A DNA stretch of 10,247 bases from Planctomycetaceae bacterium (GTDB taxonomy: Bacteria; Planctomycetota; Planctomycetia; Isosphaerales; Isosphaeraceae). The stretch spans positions 1 to 10,247 of the forward strand of contig JAFANO010000553.1 in NCBI GenBank assembly GCA_019232645.1, read 5' to 3'. The notes beneath the pieces are model-generated. The model did not search any database and was not told where the DNA came from. It was given only the letters and a program-made list of their open reading frames with translations. A program made the position numbers and the translations under genes. Position 1 is the first letter of the stretch. Every line of letters begins with the position of its first letter. This document shows, one piece after another, positions 1 through 6,345 of the stretch.

Positions 1-376
1 ACCAAGTCTATTGGTTTTGGGCCTGGGCTCCAGAGTGATGAATCGACGACTCTATCACGCTGGATCACTCTACCATGAAAGGATGGGTGGGGTGGTCCCG
101 CCCCGGAGCGCGGACCATTCCGGGTCGCGTATCACTCGGTAACAACGGCCCGACAATCGACCAAACACAAGAGAAAAAAAACCGAGGGGCCTTCTAAGGC
201 TTCCCTGCATGCATCTGCGAACGGGCGAGCGGCCCCGATGCTCGGTGGCAAGTCTCCGGTGCCACCCATGAACGCACTGAGTTGTTGGTCTGCGGTCGGG
301 TCGTTGTGGAGTAGAGGCCCCTGCTGTCTTGCGGAACGGCTGAGTCATTGATTTTTCCACGAATGAGGAGGAGGGT

Positions 377-393
377 GGTGAAGCAGTTTCACC
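377..393. promoter_or_regulatory. Small inverted repeat, possible operator for the ArsR-type gene
   Basis: GGTGAA and TTCACC form a perfect 6-bp inverted repeat around a 5-nt centre, about 125 bases before the regulator start. ArsR-family proteins bind dyad operators near their own promoter, so this is a candidate autoregulatory site. This is inference only: the dyad is short and no -10/-35 pair was identified around it. Confidence 0.2.
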
Positions 394-505
394 CGAGGGG
401 CTCGCGTCCCCCTTTTCTCTGTTCGTTCGGTTCCCAGATCATGCGGTGATTTTCGCGTCGGCCGGGTCCGGGGTCGCCTCCGACCTCGCTCGGGCTTCGC
501 CAGGG

Positions 506-511
506 AAGGAG
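506..511 (+). promoter_or_regulatory. Ribosome binding site deciding the ArsR start
   Basis: AAGGAG lies 7 nt before the ATG at 519. A TTG in the same frame at 513 is only 1 nt from this site and cannot use it well, so the ATG is the better start. Confidence 0.75.
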
Positions 512-518
512 TTTGCAA

Positions 519-863
519 ATGTCCACAGTCAGCACGAACCTGAAGTCAGGAACCAAGGTCACCAAGAAGGCAGCCAGGGAAGCCGAGCAGAGGCTCAAGA
601 AGGCGCAGCGGGCTTCGACCCTGCTGAAGCAGGTCAGCGACCCGACGCGGTTACAGGTCATCCTGACCTTGACCGAAGGGGAGAAGCACGTGGGGGCCCT
701 GTGCGAGGTGTTGAGCCAGAGCCAGCCGGCCGTCAGCCATCACCTGGCCCTGCTGCGGCACGGCGGGATCATCGCCCCCCGTCGCCAGGGCAAGAATAAT
801 TACTATGCCCTGACCGACGCGGGCAACGAGCTGGCGAAGGTCGTCAAGACGGTGCTCGCCTGA
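519..863 (+). CDS. ArsR-family winged-helix transcriptional regulator
   Basis: A 114-residue DNA-binding protein. Residues 1-30 are a Lys/Arg-rich tail. Residues 33-53 (ASTLLKQVSDPTRLQVILTL) match the ArsR first helices with the usual DPTR motif. Residues 57-83 form the helix-turn-helix, with SQPAVSHHLALLRHGG as recognition helix, and residues 84-99 (IIAPRRQGKNNYYALT) form the beta wing. Length is typical of the family. The metal-sensing ELCVCDL box of classical ArsR/SmtB proteins is here GALCEVL, with a single Cys62, so a standard Cys-pair thiolate metal site is absent. It may sense something else or be constitutive. It stands alone: the next gene is on the other strand, 500 bases away, so no regulated partner is evident. 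The family is clear; the ligand and target are unknown. Confidence 0.88.
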   Translation: MSTVSTNLKSGTKVTKKAAREAEQRLKKAQRASTLLKQVSDPTRLQVILTLTEGEKHVGALCEVLSQSQPAVSHHLALLRHGGIIAPRRQGKNNYYALTDAGNELAKVVKTVLA

Positions 864-1376
864 TCTCCGTCGCGAAGGCTCCCCCGCCCCTCGTGACCTC
901 GAGGCCATCACTGCGGCGACCTCCGCTCCCGCTGGTCGCCCGATGGCCCGGTCTCGGGCTCGGCAGTTCACCAGGACGAGTGGTCGGTCGTGCCTCGACC
1001 GCCGGTCCGCGAGGATAGCGTGCCGGCTGATCGTCCCGCGATGCCCGCCGTCGATCTCGGTCGTGGGGCCGATGAGGGTGTTGAGTGGCGGGCCGTACCA
1101 CGGGGGAATGGGGCTCTCGTGCCGGCCCGGCGGGATCCGAAGCGGCGTCCGAAGGGACGATCGACGATGATCCCGAGTTGACTCGCCGCACTGACCCCGG
1201 CCCGATCAGGATCGCCGGGGCCCGCGGTTGTGTTGCGCGCCCCGCCCCGGCGAGGCGGGACCCGATCGCGAACCTTGCCGGGATCGCGCCTCGTCGCACC
1301 GGGGCTCGGATCGCCCGACCCCCACGGCCGGCCCTCGGCCGAACGCCGGCGTCCCCGGGAGGAAGTCGATGGGGAT
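864..1376. other. Spacer without a convincing gene
   Basis: More than 500 bases with open frames on both strands, as expected at very high GC, but none combines a start, a ribosome site and a recognisable family. The most protein-like reading is on the minus strand from about 1210 down to 920, in the frame reading WYGPPLNTLIGPTTEIDGGH near 1105-1045. It has natural amino acid composition and GC-rich third positions but no ATG start upstream of a GTG at 971, and it runs into the antisense of the regulator. It could be a decayed gene. I do not recognise it. Confidence 0.4.
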
Positions 1377-1517
1377 TCAGCGCCGGGTGTGTCGATCATC
1401 GAGGTGTGACACCAGGCCGAAGAGCACGGGGACCCTGATCCTGGAGCATCCGAGAACGAGCAGGCCATCAGCGAGATGGAGGATCAGCGGCAGCGAGAGT
1501 CGCCATCGATCCCTCAT
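1377..1517 (-). CDS. Possible small hydrophobic protein, 46 aa
   Basis: A 46-codon ORF starting ATG at 1517 and ending TGA at 1377. GAGGA lies 5 nt before the start. It begins 27 bases after the stop of the 53-codon membrane ORF on the same strand, so the two could be one transcript. The sequence begins MRDRWRLSLPLILHLADGLL and continues with VLGCSRIRVPVLFGLVSHL before a charged tail DDRHTRR. Two short hydrophobic stretches (about residues 7-24 and 27-37) suggest membrane association. Third codon positions are mostly G or C, as in the real genes here. No family is recognised. It could still be a chance ORF in high-GC DNA; the spacing and ribosome site are the main support. Confidence 0.4.
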   Translation of the reverse strand: MRDRWRLSLPLILHLADGLLVLGCSRIRVPVLFGLVSHLDDRHTRR

Positions 1518-1544
1518 GATTGTCCTCGATCGGCTCCCGCGCCG

Positions 1545-1706
1545 TCATCGCTCGTCGGGAGTGGGCCCCGGCGCGTCATCGGGGGAAGAATCCCGTCCTT
1601 TCCTGCTCATCCAGGCCTTCATCATCATGACGACCAGGATGATCACGACGAACGGGACGAACGTGATGAGGACCATCAGGGAGATGAACAGGAGGGTTTT
1701 GTGCAT
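1545..1706 (-). CDS. Small single-span membrane protein, 53 aa
   Basis: A 53-codon ORF from ATG at 1706 to TGA at 1545. Residues 5-29 are strongly hydrophobic (LLFISLMVLITFVPFVVIIL followed by VVMMM), long enough for one transmembrane helix. A polar tail follows: KAWMSRKGRDSSPDD, then Pro/Asp/Glu residues to the end. The helix is followed by several basic residues, which by the positive-inside rule would place the C-terminus in the cytoplasm. A GAGGGG run sits about 10 nt before the ATG, a usable but not ideal ribosome site. It lies 117 bases downstream of the DUF5648-like gene on the same strand and 27 bases before the 46-codon ORF. Function is unknown. A 25-residue uninterrupted hydrophobic run in a reading frame is unlikely in non-coding 68% GC DNA, which is the main argument that it is real. 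Confidence 0.6.
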   Translation of the reverse strand: MHKTLLFISLMVLITFVPFVVIILVVMMMKAWMSRKGRDSSPDDAPGPTPDER

Positions 1707-1823
1707 GTCGTGCCGGCCCCTCGGGTCCGCCTCCGGGTCGAGGCGTCCTCCGGAATTGTACCGAAGACTTCGGCGGGGTGTCGGGATCGAGCCTCGGCGC
1801 GACCACGGTTTGCCGGCCCGGCA

Positions 1824-2858
1824 TCACTTGGCAAACTCGGCGTGCGGGTGGGTCGAGTAGAAATGGAGCCCGTTGCGGGGGTCGACGAAGCGGTAAAACG
1901 GGATCGTGCCCGGCTTCGGGTCGGGGTAGAGGAAGCAGGCGACCCCTTCCAGGCGATACCCGAGCCGGTAGACCATCTCACCGTCGGCTGCGGTGGTGTA
2001 GAAATGCTCTCTCGGGCCGGCCCAGCGATAGAGCGGGACCGTCTGGGGCATCGGCCGGTCGAAGACGTGACAGGCGATCCCCTCCGCGAGATGGTTCCCG
2101 CGGTCGGGCTCGGCGGGGTCCGTGGTGTAGAAGTGGTCGCCGCGCCCGGTGCGGAACCAGCGGAACAGGGGGGCGGTCCCCGTCCGGGGCGTCGGGAAGA
2201 CGTAGCCGGAGATGCCCTCGGACCGGAACCGGGTCAGGTCGAAGAGGAGGACGACCCGCTCCGGCGCGTAGTCGATGCCACAGAGCACTCCGTACGGCTT
2301 GAGCGCCTCGACCCGCCGGGCGACCTCGGCGTTGAGCCGAACGCTCATTAGGGCGACCTTGCCGTCGGCGATCCGTGTCGCCATCTCGTCGAATTGCCGG
2401 CCCAGGAGACGCGCGAGGACACCGGCGACGCCCTCGAGCTCGCGCAGCTTGACCTCCTCGACGTCGACGTGGAACCGCGGGGGGCCGTCGCCGCCTGGCT
2501 CGACGTTGACCCCGGCCTGGACGTCGAAGCGGAATTTCCGCCAGTCGAAAACGCCCCGACCGCTCCCCCCCGAGAACGGTCGAGGGATCAGCGGGCGGAA
2601 CTCCCCCTCGACTTGGCAGGCGACCAGGAACCGCCGGGTCCGAGGGTCGATCGCCTGGAGCCGGTAGGACTGGGCCGTCCCGCGATACTCCCCGTCCTGC
2701 TGGAAGGGACACGGGGGCAGATTCTCGACCAGCGCGGCGAGGAAATCGCGGTCGAGCTTCACCTCGGCCGGTGCCGACCGGGCCGGCCCCGGCCCGAGCC
2801 CGACGGCGGCGACGCCGAGCCATGCGACGCTCCGCCACCGGAGATGAGGTCTGGTCAT
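1824..2858 (-). CDS. Secreted protein with C-terminal DUF5648-type repeats
   Basis: A 344-residue exported protein. Residues 1-29 are a signal peptide: basic start, hydrophobic core WLGVAAVGLG, cleavage probably after ARSA at 29. Residues 30-215 form a domain I do not recognise, with one conserved-looking CPF near residue 50 and a charged helical part around 130-185. Residues 218-344 contain three repeats of about 43-47 residues, each with a P-L/F-Y/F-R-W/F strand followed by an HFYTT or HFYST core (His at 242, 285 and 332) and a G-[IV]-[AS] strand ending in an aromatic. This is the pattern of the DUF5648 repeat, known from secreted and surface proteins of several bacterial phyla and of unknown function. 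The start has AAGG 8 nt upstream. The protein ends only a few residues after the third core. Role outside the cell, perhaps binding, is inference. Confidence 0.82.
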   Translation of the reverse strand: MTRPHLRWRSVAWLGVAAVGLGPGPARSAPAEVKLDRDFLAALVENLPPCPFQQDGEYRGTAQSYRLQAIDPRTRRFLVACQVEGEFRPLIPRPFSGGSGRGVFDWRKFRFDVQAGVNVEPGGDGPPRFHVDVEEVKLRELEGVAGVLARLLGRQFDEMATRIADGKVALMSVRLNAEVARRVEALKPYGVLCGIDYAPERVVLLFDLTRFRSEGISGYVFPTPRTGTAPLFRWFRTGRGDHFYTTDPAEPDRGNHLAEGIACHVFDRPMPQTVPLYRWAGPREHFYTTAADGEMVYRLGYRLEGVACFLYPDPKPGTIPFYRFVDPRNGLHFYSTHPHAEFAK

Positions 2859-3178
2859 CGGCGTCGCCTTTTCCCCCCGGTTCGAGGGGCGATCTCAGCG
2901 GTCCCCCGGTCCCACGCTCCTCAAACCTCCTTCATCGGACACCGGACCACCTCGACCTCATCCAAAATCCGGGTCGTCCTCGGCGAGAGCAAAGGCTCCG
3001 TTTCATCTCATGCGGATTCCAGGGATTTCGTGCGCCCTGTCTGCTGATTTGGAATCTGAAATCTCGAATTTGAGATCCGAACCGGGCGCACAAACTCTCT
3101 GGAAGGCGTATCAGGCTGTACCCGGCTCTGTCCGACGAGCCCTGCCGCCTCGTGCCGACCGAACATCACGTCCGCGCG
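2859..3178. other. Spacer between the oxidoreductase and the DUF5648-like gene
   Basis: 320 bases without a supported gene. Apart from the inverted-repeat element at 3030-3091, the minus strand carries an AAGGAGGT sequence near 2925-2935 that resembles a ribosome site. It is followed only by a TTG or GTG and a very short frame, so I do not call a gene. No standard promoter was identified for the downstream gene. Confidence 0.5.
3030..3091. repeat. AT-rich element bounded by an 8-bp inverted repeat
   Basis: GTGCGCCC at 3030-3037 and GGGCGCAC at 3084-3091 are perfect reverse complements. Between them lies a 46-base stretch much richer in A/T than its surroundings, containing the near-perfect palindrome ATCTCGAATTTGAGAT at 3061-3076 (one central mismatched pair) and related GAATCT/AAATCT words before it. 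It sits in the spacer between the old yellow enzyme stop and the DUF5648-like start, both on the minus strand. It could be a dispersed intergenic repeat, a terminator-like structure or a protein-binding site. No T-tract adjoins it. Only one copy is in the window. Confidence 0.5.
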
Positions 3179-4342
3179 TCACTTCGACCGCCGCTTGACG
3201 GCGTAGCCGTACTGGGTGGGCCAGGCGGGCTCCGCGCCCAGCTCGTGCTGGGCCTTCAACGCCCAGTAGGGCTCGCGCAACATCTCCCGCGCGAGGAAGA
3301 CCAGGTCGGCATCTCCGCCGGTGATGATCTCGTCGGCGTGGTGCGGCTCGGTGATCATCCCCACGGCGCCGGTCCGGATCCCCGCCTCGTCCCGGATGCG
3401 ACGGGCGAACGGGACCTGATACCCCTTGCCCACCGGGATGCGGGCCTTGGGGACCAGGGCGCCGGAAGAGACGTCGATCAGGTCGACACCCAGCTCCCGC
3501 AGGGACCCGGCGAGGACGACCGACTGCTCGACGTCCCAGCCCCCCTCGACCCAGTCGGTCGCCGAGATCCGCACGAACAGCGGCAGCTCCCTGGGCATGA
3601 GCCGGCGCAGCGACTCGGCGACCCGCAGCAGGAACCGCATCCGGTTCTCCAGGCTGCCGCCATACTGGTCGGTCCGGTGGTTGCTCAGGGGCGAGAGGAA
3701 CTCGTGGAGCAGGTAGCCGTGGGCCGCGTGGATCTCGAGGACGCGGAACCCGGCCGCCAGGGCGCGGCGGGCGGCGGCCTCGAAAGCGGCGACGACCCCG
3801 TCGATCCCCGCCTCGTCGAGCGGCACAGGGGGCGGGTCGTCGTCGTTGAACGGGATCGGGCTGGGGGCGACGACCGTCCAGCCCCCCTGCTCGGGCGTCC
3901 GGAGCCGCGCGCCGCCGTTCCAGGGGACGTCGCAACTGGCCTTGCGCCCGGCGTGCGCGAGCTGGATCCCGGGCACCGCCCCCCGCGCCTGGACGAACCG
4001 GGCGATCCGGGCCAGCGGCTCGACGTGCCGGTCGTCCCAGATCCCCATGTCGCCGGGCGAGATCCGGCCGTCGCGGGTGACCGCGGTCGCCTCGACGAAG
4101 ATCAGCGCCGCCCCGCCGACGGCCCGGCTGCCCAGGTGGACCAGGTGCCAGTCGTCGGCCATCCCCTCGGCGGCGGAATACTGACACATCGGCGACATCA
4201 CGATCCGGTTGCGGAAGGTCACATCCCGGATCGTCAGCGGGCTGAGCAGGTCGACCTCGGGCACCTCCCGGTCGTGGTCGACGTCCGCCGGGCAGCCGTG
4301 GCAAGGATTCGAGTCCAGCCCGACGGTCTTCGGTTCGCTCAT
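3179..4342 (-). CDS. NADH:flavin oxidoreductase, old yellow enzyme family (YqjM/NamA type)
   Basis: A 387-residue FMN-dependent ene-reductase that uses NAD(P)H to reduce activated C=C bonds (enones, possibly nitro compounds or quinones), in the cytoplasm. The TIM-barrel landmarks of the YqjM (thermophilic-like) class are present: SPMCQYS with Cys53 and Tyr55, which in YqjM modulate FMN; Q127 and HAGRK at 130-134; the substrate-binding pair H205 and H208 with Y210 in HAAHGYLLHEFLSP; the signature DQYGGSLENR at 225-234; FVRIS with R258 near the flavin; and GAVGMI near the FMN phosphate. Start: ATG at 4342 with GGAGAA 7 nt upstream; the frame stays open further upstream without a comparable site. 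The N-terminus is about 27 residues longer than YqjM and includes CHGC at 14-17. It is divergent from the ferritin-like gene, 215 bases apart. Family assignment is firm; the natural substrate is unknown. Confidence 0.95.
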   Translation of the reverse strand: MSEPKTVGLDSNPCHGCPADVDHDREVPEVDLLSPLTIRDVTFRNRIVMSPMCQYSAAEGMADDWHLVHLGSRAVGGAALIFVEATAVTRDGRISPGDMGIWDDRHVEPLARIARFVQARGAVPGIQLAHAGRKASCDVPWNGGARLRTPEQGGWTVVAPSPIPFNDDDPPPVPLDEAGIDGVVAAFEAAARRALAAGFRVLEIHAAHGYLLHEFLSPLSNHRTDQYGGSLENRMRFLLRVAESLRRLMPRELPLFVRISATDWVEGGWDVEQSVVLAGSLRELGVDLIDVSSGALVPKARIPVGKGYQVPFARRIRDEAGIRTGAVGMITEPHHADEIITGGDADLVFLAREMLREPYWALKAQHELGAEPAWPTQYGYAVKRRSK

Positions 4343-4557
4343 CTCTTGGTTCTCCGAGAGGGTTCGCCCCCGAGGGGCGTTCGGGTTCGGTACCGGCCTG
4401 TCTCGCCCTATTATCGCGAGCCGGAAAAGGACCTCGACCCCGGGTCGGCCTCCGCACTCGCGCAAAGGTCGAGCCGATCGGACACGGCGATTCGGCATCC
4501 TTTGTGCTTGCTGGAGGTCAGGGAATCGCTTGATTCGACTTCCAGGAGGAGATCTCC
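4343..4557. promoter_or_regulatory. Divergent promoter region
   Basis: These 215 bases separate two genes read outward, so promoters for both must lie here unless transcription comes from further away. A GATAAT on the minus strand (4415-4410) resembles a -10 box for the oxidoreductase, but no matching -35 sits 17 bases upstream. A 6-bp GC hairpin (CGCCCC/GGGGCG, 4365-4379) lies in the presumed leader of the oxidoreductase. For the ferritin-like gene I see only its strong ribosome site, AGGAGGAG at 4544-4551. No Fur-box or other recognised operator was found by eye. Confidence 0.4.
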
Positions 4558-5049
4558 ATGGCCGACAAGCTGACGACGACAGAAGGCGGGGCGGCGATCT
4601 CGCGAGAACGGCTCATCGAGCTGCTCAACGAGGACCTGTCCCGCGAGTACCAGTCGATCATCGCCTACGTGGTCTACTCGCAGGTCCTCAAGGGCGCGCA
4701 GTACATGAACATCGCCGAGGAGCTGGTTACGCATGCGTCCGAGGAGCTCGGGCATGCGTTGACGATCTCGAAGCAGATCGACTATCTGGGCGGCATGCCG
4801 ACGGTGACGCCCAAGCCGGTGAAGACCTCCGACCAGGCCGAGGACATGCTCCGGTTCGACCTGGAGAACGAGAACGAGACGATCCGGAACTACCGCGTGC
4901 GCGTCCGCCAGTGCGAGATGCTGGGCGAGTACGCGCTGGCCGAGCACATCCGCGAGATCCTGGTGCAGGAGCAGGAGCATCAGATCGACCTGGCGACCGC
5001 GTTGGGCCAGGACGTCCCCGACGTGACCCGGCCCGAAGAGCGGGCCTGA
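4558..5049 (+). CDS. Ferritin-like / bacterioferritin-type di-iron protein
   Basis: A 163-residue four-helix-bundle protein that would bind, and probably oxidise and store, iron, or act as a related di-iron protein. Helix A (about 16-44) carries Glu30 in LSREYQSIIAY. Helix B (47-78) carries EELGHA with Glu63 and His66. Helix C (92-120) carries acidic residues E103, E105 and E107. Helix D (124-147) carries QEQEH with Glu138 and His141. This E, ExxH, E, ExxH order is the ferroxidase ligand set of bacterioferritins, and the length is close to the usual 155-160. I see no Met equivalent to the heme ligand at the expected place in helix B (M50 is a possible candidate), so heme binding is uncertain. 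The ATG has AGGAGGAG 6 nt upstream. It is divergent from the old yellow enzyme and followed by a strong GC hairpin, so probably monocistronic. A DUF892/Dps-like role cannot be excluded. Confidence 0.88.
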   Translation: MADKLTTTEGGAAISRERLIELLNEDLSREYQSIIAYVVYSQVLKGAQYMNIAEELVTHASEELGHALTISKQIDYLGGMPTVTPKPVKTSDQAEDMLRFDLENENETIRNYRVRVRQCEMLGEYALAEHIREILVQEQEHQIDLATALGQDVPDVTRPEERA

Positions 5050-5088
5050 CGGGCGGATCCCCGGTGAGCCGTCCGCTCGAAGACGTGA

Positions 5089-5130
5089 CCCGGCCCCACT
5101 CCCCAGGCGAGTTCGGGGATGGGGGCCGGG
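5089..5130 (+). terminator. GC-rich hairpin after the ferritin-like gene
   Basis: CCCGGCCCC at 5089-5097 pairs with GGGGCCGGG at 5122-5130. After a 2x2 internal mismatch, TCCCC (5100-5104) pairs with GGGGA (5115-5119), leaving a 10-nt loop. It lies 40 bases after the stop codon. No T-tract follows, so it is either a non-canonical terminator or an RNA 3'-end stabiliser. Confidence 0.5.
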
Positions 5131-5328
5131 CGCGCGTGATGCGGGGTCAGGGGCATCGGTGGGATTCGTCCCTCACTCTAGCGAGCAAACGTGCAGCCCT
5201 CATGGAGGCGGCGTAAACATCCCATGAAATCCGGAGAAGAGGCCCCGCCGGGATCAGAGGGGAGTGGGAGACGGATACCCTGCGGAGGAAGGTCTCATAC
5301 CGAATCGCCCTGGAGAGCGAACTTCACT

Positions 5329-5389
5329 GGGTCCGCTGTGCGGACCAAAACCCAGTGTCGTCGAGGGTTTCGGTCCGCACAGCGGACCC
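5329..5389. repeat. 61-nt nested palindrome
   Basis: GGGTCCGCTGTGCGGACC (5329-5346) and its exact 18-base reverse complement (5372-5389) form the outer stem. After one mismatch (A5347/C5371), AAACCC (5348-5353) pairs with GGGTTT (5365-5370), leaving an 11-nt loop at 5354-5364. That gives 24 of 25 pairs in total. Each 18-base arm is also a hairpin by itself (GGTCCGC, 3-nt loop, GCGGACC), so the element can fold as one long stem or as a cruciform-like pair of small hairpins. It sits alone in the spacer between the ferritin-like gene and the ADP-ribosylglycohydrolase. No coding sequence or T-tract accompanies it. The nested design is typical of REP/MITE-like dispersed elements, but copy number cannot be judged from this window. 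Confidence 0.75.
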
Positions 5390-5570
5390 GACGATGGCTT
5401 CCGATCGCGGGCGAAGGCGGAGGGAGGTCGGATCGAGTTGTAGCGACGTCCGCCCCGATCCGGGGCAGTTCCAAGGTCTCACCCGGCGTCGCGGCGGTCC
5501 CTCGTCAGATCGAAGCCGGGCTTCGGCGGGACGGTCCGCGGGTCGGGGTCTTCAGGCGAAGGGGTCTGCG

Positions 5571-6341
5571 ATGATCGGCGCGATCGCCGGCGACGTGATC
5601 GGGTCGGTGCACGAGGGGATGGGCACGAAGTCGAAGGACTTCCCACTGCTCGGCCCGGGGAGCAGATTCACCGACGACACGGTGCTCACCGTCGCGGTTG
5701 CCGACTGCCTCCTGAATGGCCGGGATTACGTGGCGGCCTTCCACGAATACGTCCACGCCTACCCCCACGCCGGCTACGGCGGGACGTTCCACCGCTGGGC
5801 GTTGGAGCGGCGGAGGGAGCCCTACAACAGTTGGGGCAACGGGTCGGCGATGCGGGTCAGCCCCGTCGCTTATGCCCGCGAGACTCTCGGCGACGTGCTC
5901 CGGGAGGCGGCGCGGAGCTCCGAGGTGACCCACGACCACCCCGAGGGGATCCGAGGGGCCCAGGCGACCGCGGCCGCGATCTTCCTCGCCCGCACCGGCC
6001 ACGACAAGGAGTCGATCCGCCGGTCGCTCGAGCGGGAGTTCGGCTATCGCCTGGACGAACCGCTGGAGGAGATCCGCCCCCGCTACGTGTTCGACATCTC
6101 CTGCCAGGGCTCGGTCCCCCCGTCGATCATCGCCTTCCTCGAATCCACCGACTTCGAGGACGCCGTGCGGAATGCGATCTCCCTCGGCGGCGACGCCGAT
6201 ACCATGGCCTGCATCGCCGGAGCGATCGCCGAGGCCTATTACAAGAGGGTCCCGCCGGACATCGAGGCGCGGGTCCTGGCGACCCTGGACGAGGGCCTGC
6301 GGGGCGTGGTCGACGCCTTCCGCGAACGTTACCTTCTCTGA
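5571..6341 (+). CDS. ADP-ribosylglycohydrolase (DraG family)
   Basis: A 256-residue cytoplasmic hydrolase of the COG1397 family, which removes ADP-ribose from proteins or small molecules using a binuclear metal centre. The protein opens with MIGAIAGDVIGS, the usual family start. FTDDT at 33-37 (T34, D35, D36) and GGDADT at 206-211 (D208, D210, T211) are the two metal-binding motifs, both intact. GNGSAMRVSP at 89-98 and THDHPEGIRGAQA at 120-132 are further conserved blocks. The catalytic centre therefore looks functional. The ATG at 5571 has AAGGGG 6 nt upstream. No nitrogenase, DraT or recognisable ADP-ribosyltransferase gene is in the window, so a role in nitrogenase control is not suggested; the target is unknown. 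It is convergent with the serpin gene. Confidence 0.93.
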   Translation: MIGAIAGDVIGSVHEGMGTKSKDFPLLGPGSRFTDDTVLTVAVADCLLNGRDYVAAFHEYVHAYPHAGYGGTFHRWALERRREPYNSWGNGSAMRVSPVAYARETLGDVLREAARSSEVTHDHPEGIRGAQATAAAIFLARTGHDKESIRRSLEREFGYRLDEPLEEIRPRYVFDISCQGSVPPSIIAFLESTDFEDAVRNAISLGGDADTMACIAGAIAEAYYKRVPPDIEARVLATLDEGLRGVVDAFRERYLL

Positions 6342-6345
6342 AGTT

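Larger units (their letters stand above)
1..518. other. Intergenic region upstream of the ArsR-type gene
   Basis: I see no convincing gene here. The open frames on the minus strand have unnatural Arg/Pro/Gly-rich composition and no good ribosome site. The region holds three small inverted repeats: AGAGTGAT at 32-39 with ATCACTCT at 64-71; GGTGGCA at 244-250 with TGCCACC at 260-266 (9-nt loop); and GGTGAA at 377-382 with TTCACC at 388-393 (5-nt loop). An A8 run lies at 174-181. Base composition is lower in GC than the genes, consistent with promoter or untranslated DNA. The left edge may continue a spacer or the end of an unseen gene. Confidence 0.6.
5050..5570. other. Long spacer between the ferritin-like gene and the ADP-ribosylglycohydrolase
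   Basis: 520 bases with two structured elements (hairpin 5089-5130 and nested palindrome 5329-5389). The frame of the downstream gene is open back past 5355, but that reading is Arg/Ser-rich with no family resemblance, and the ribosome site supports the start at 5571. I see no other gene here and no clear promoter. Confidence 0.6.

Noticed and set aside
174..206. Intrinsic terminator on the minus strand ending in T8
   Set aside because: The adjoining stem has only 4 good pairs before mismatches on that strand, and no minus-strand gene leads into it.
1476..2351. Long plus-strand frame of 291 codons
   Set aside because: It is antisense to the secreted DUF5648-like gene, has no family resemblance and reflects high-GC third-position bias.
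3152..4573. Plus-strand frame of 473 codons over the old yellow enzyme
   Set aside because: Shadow of the oxidoreductase: Asp/Pro/Gly/His/Arg-rich composition with no domain, while the opposite strand has a full set of catalytic motifs.
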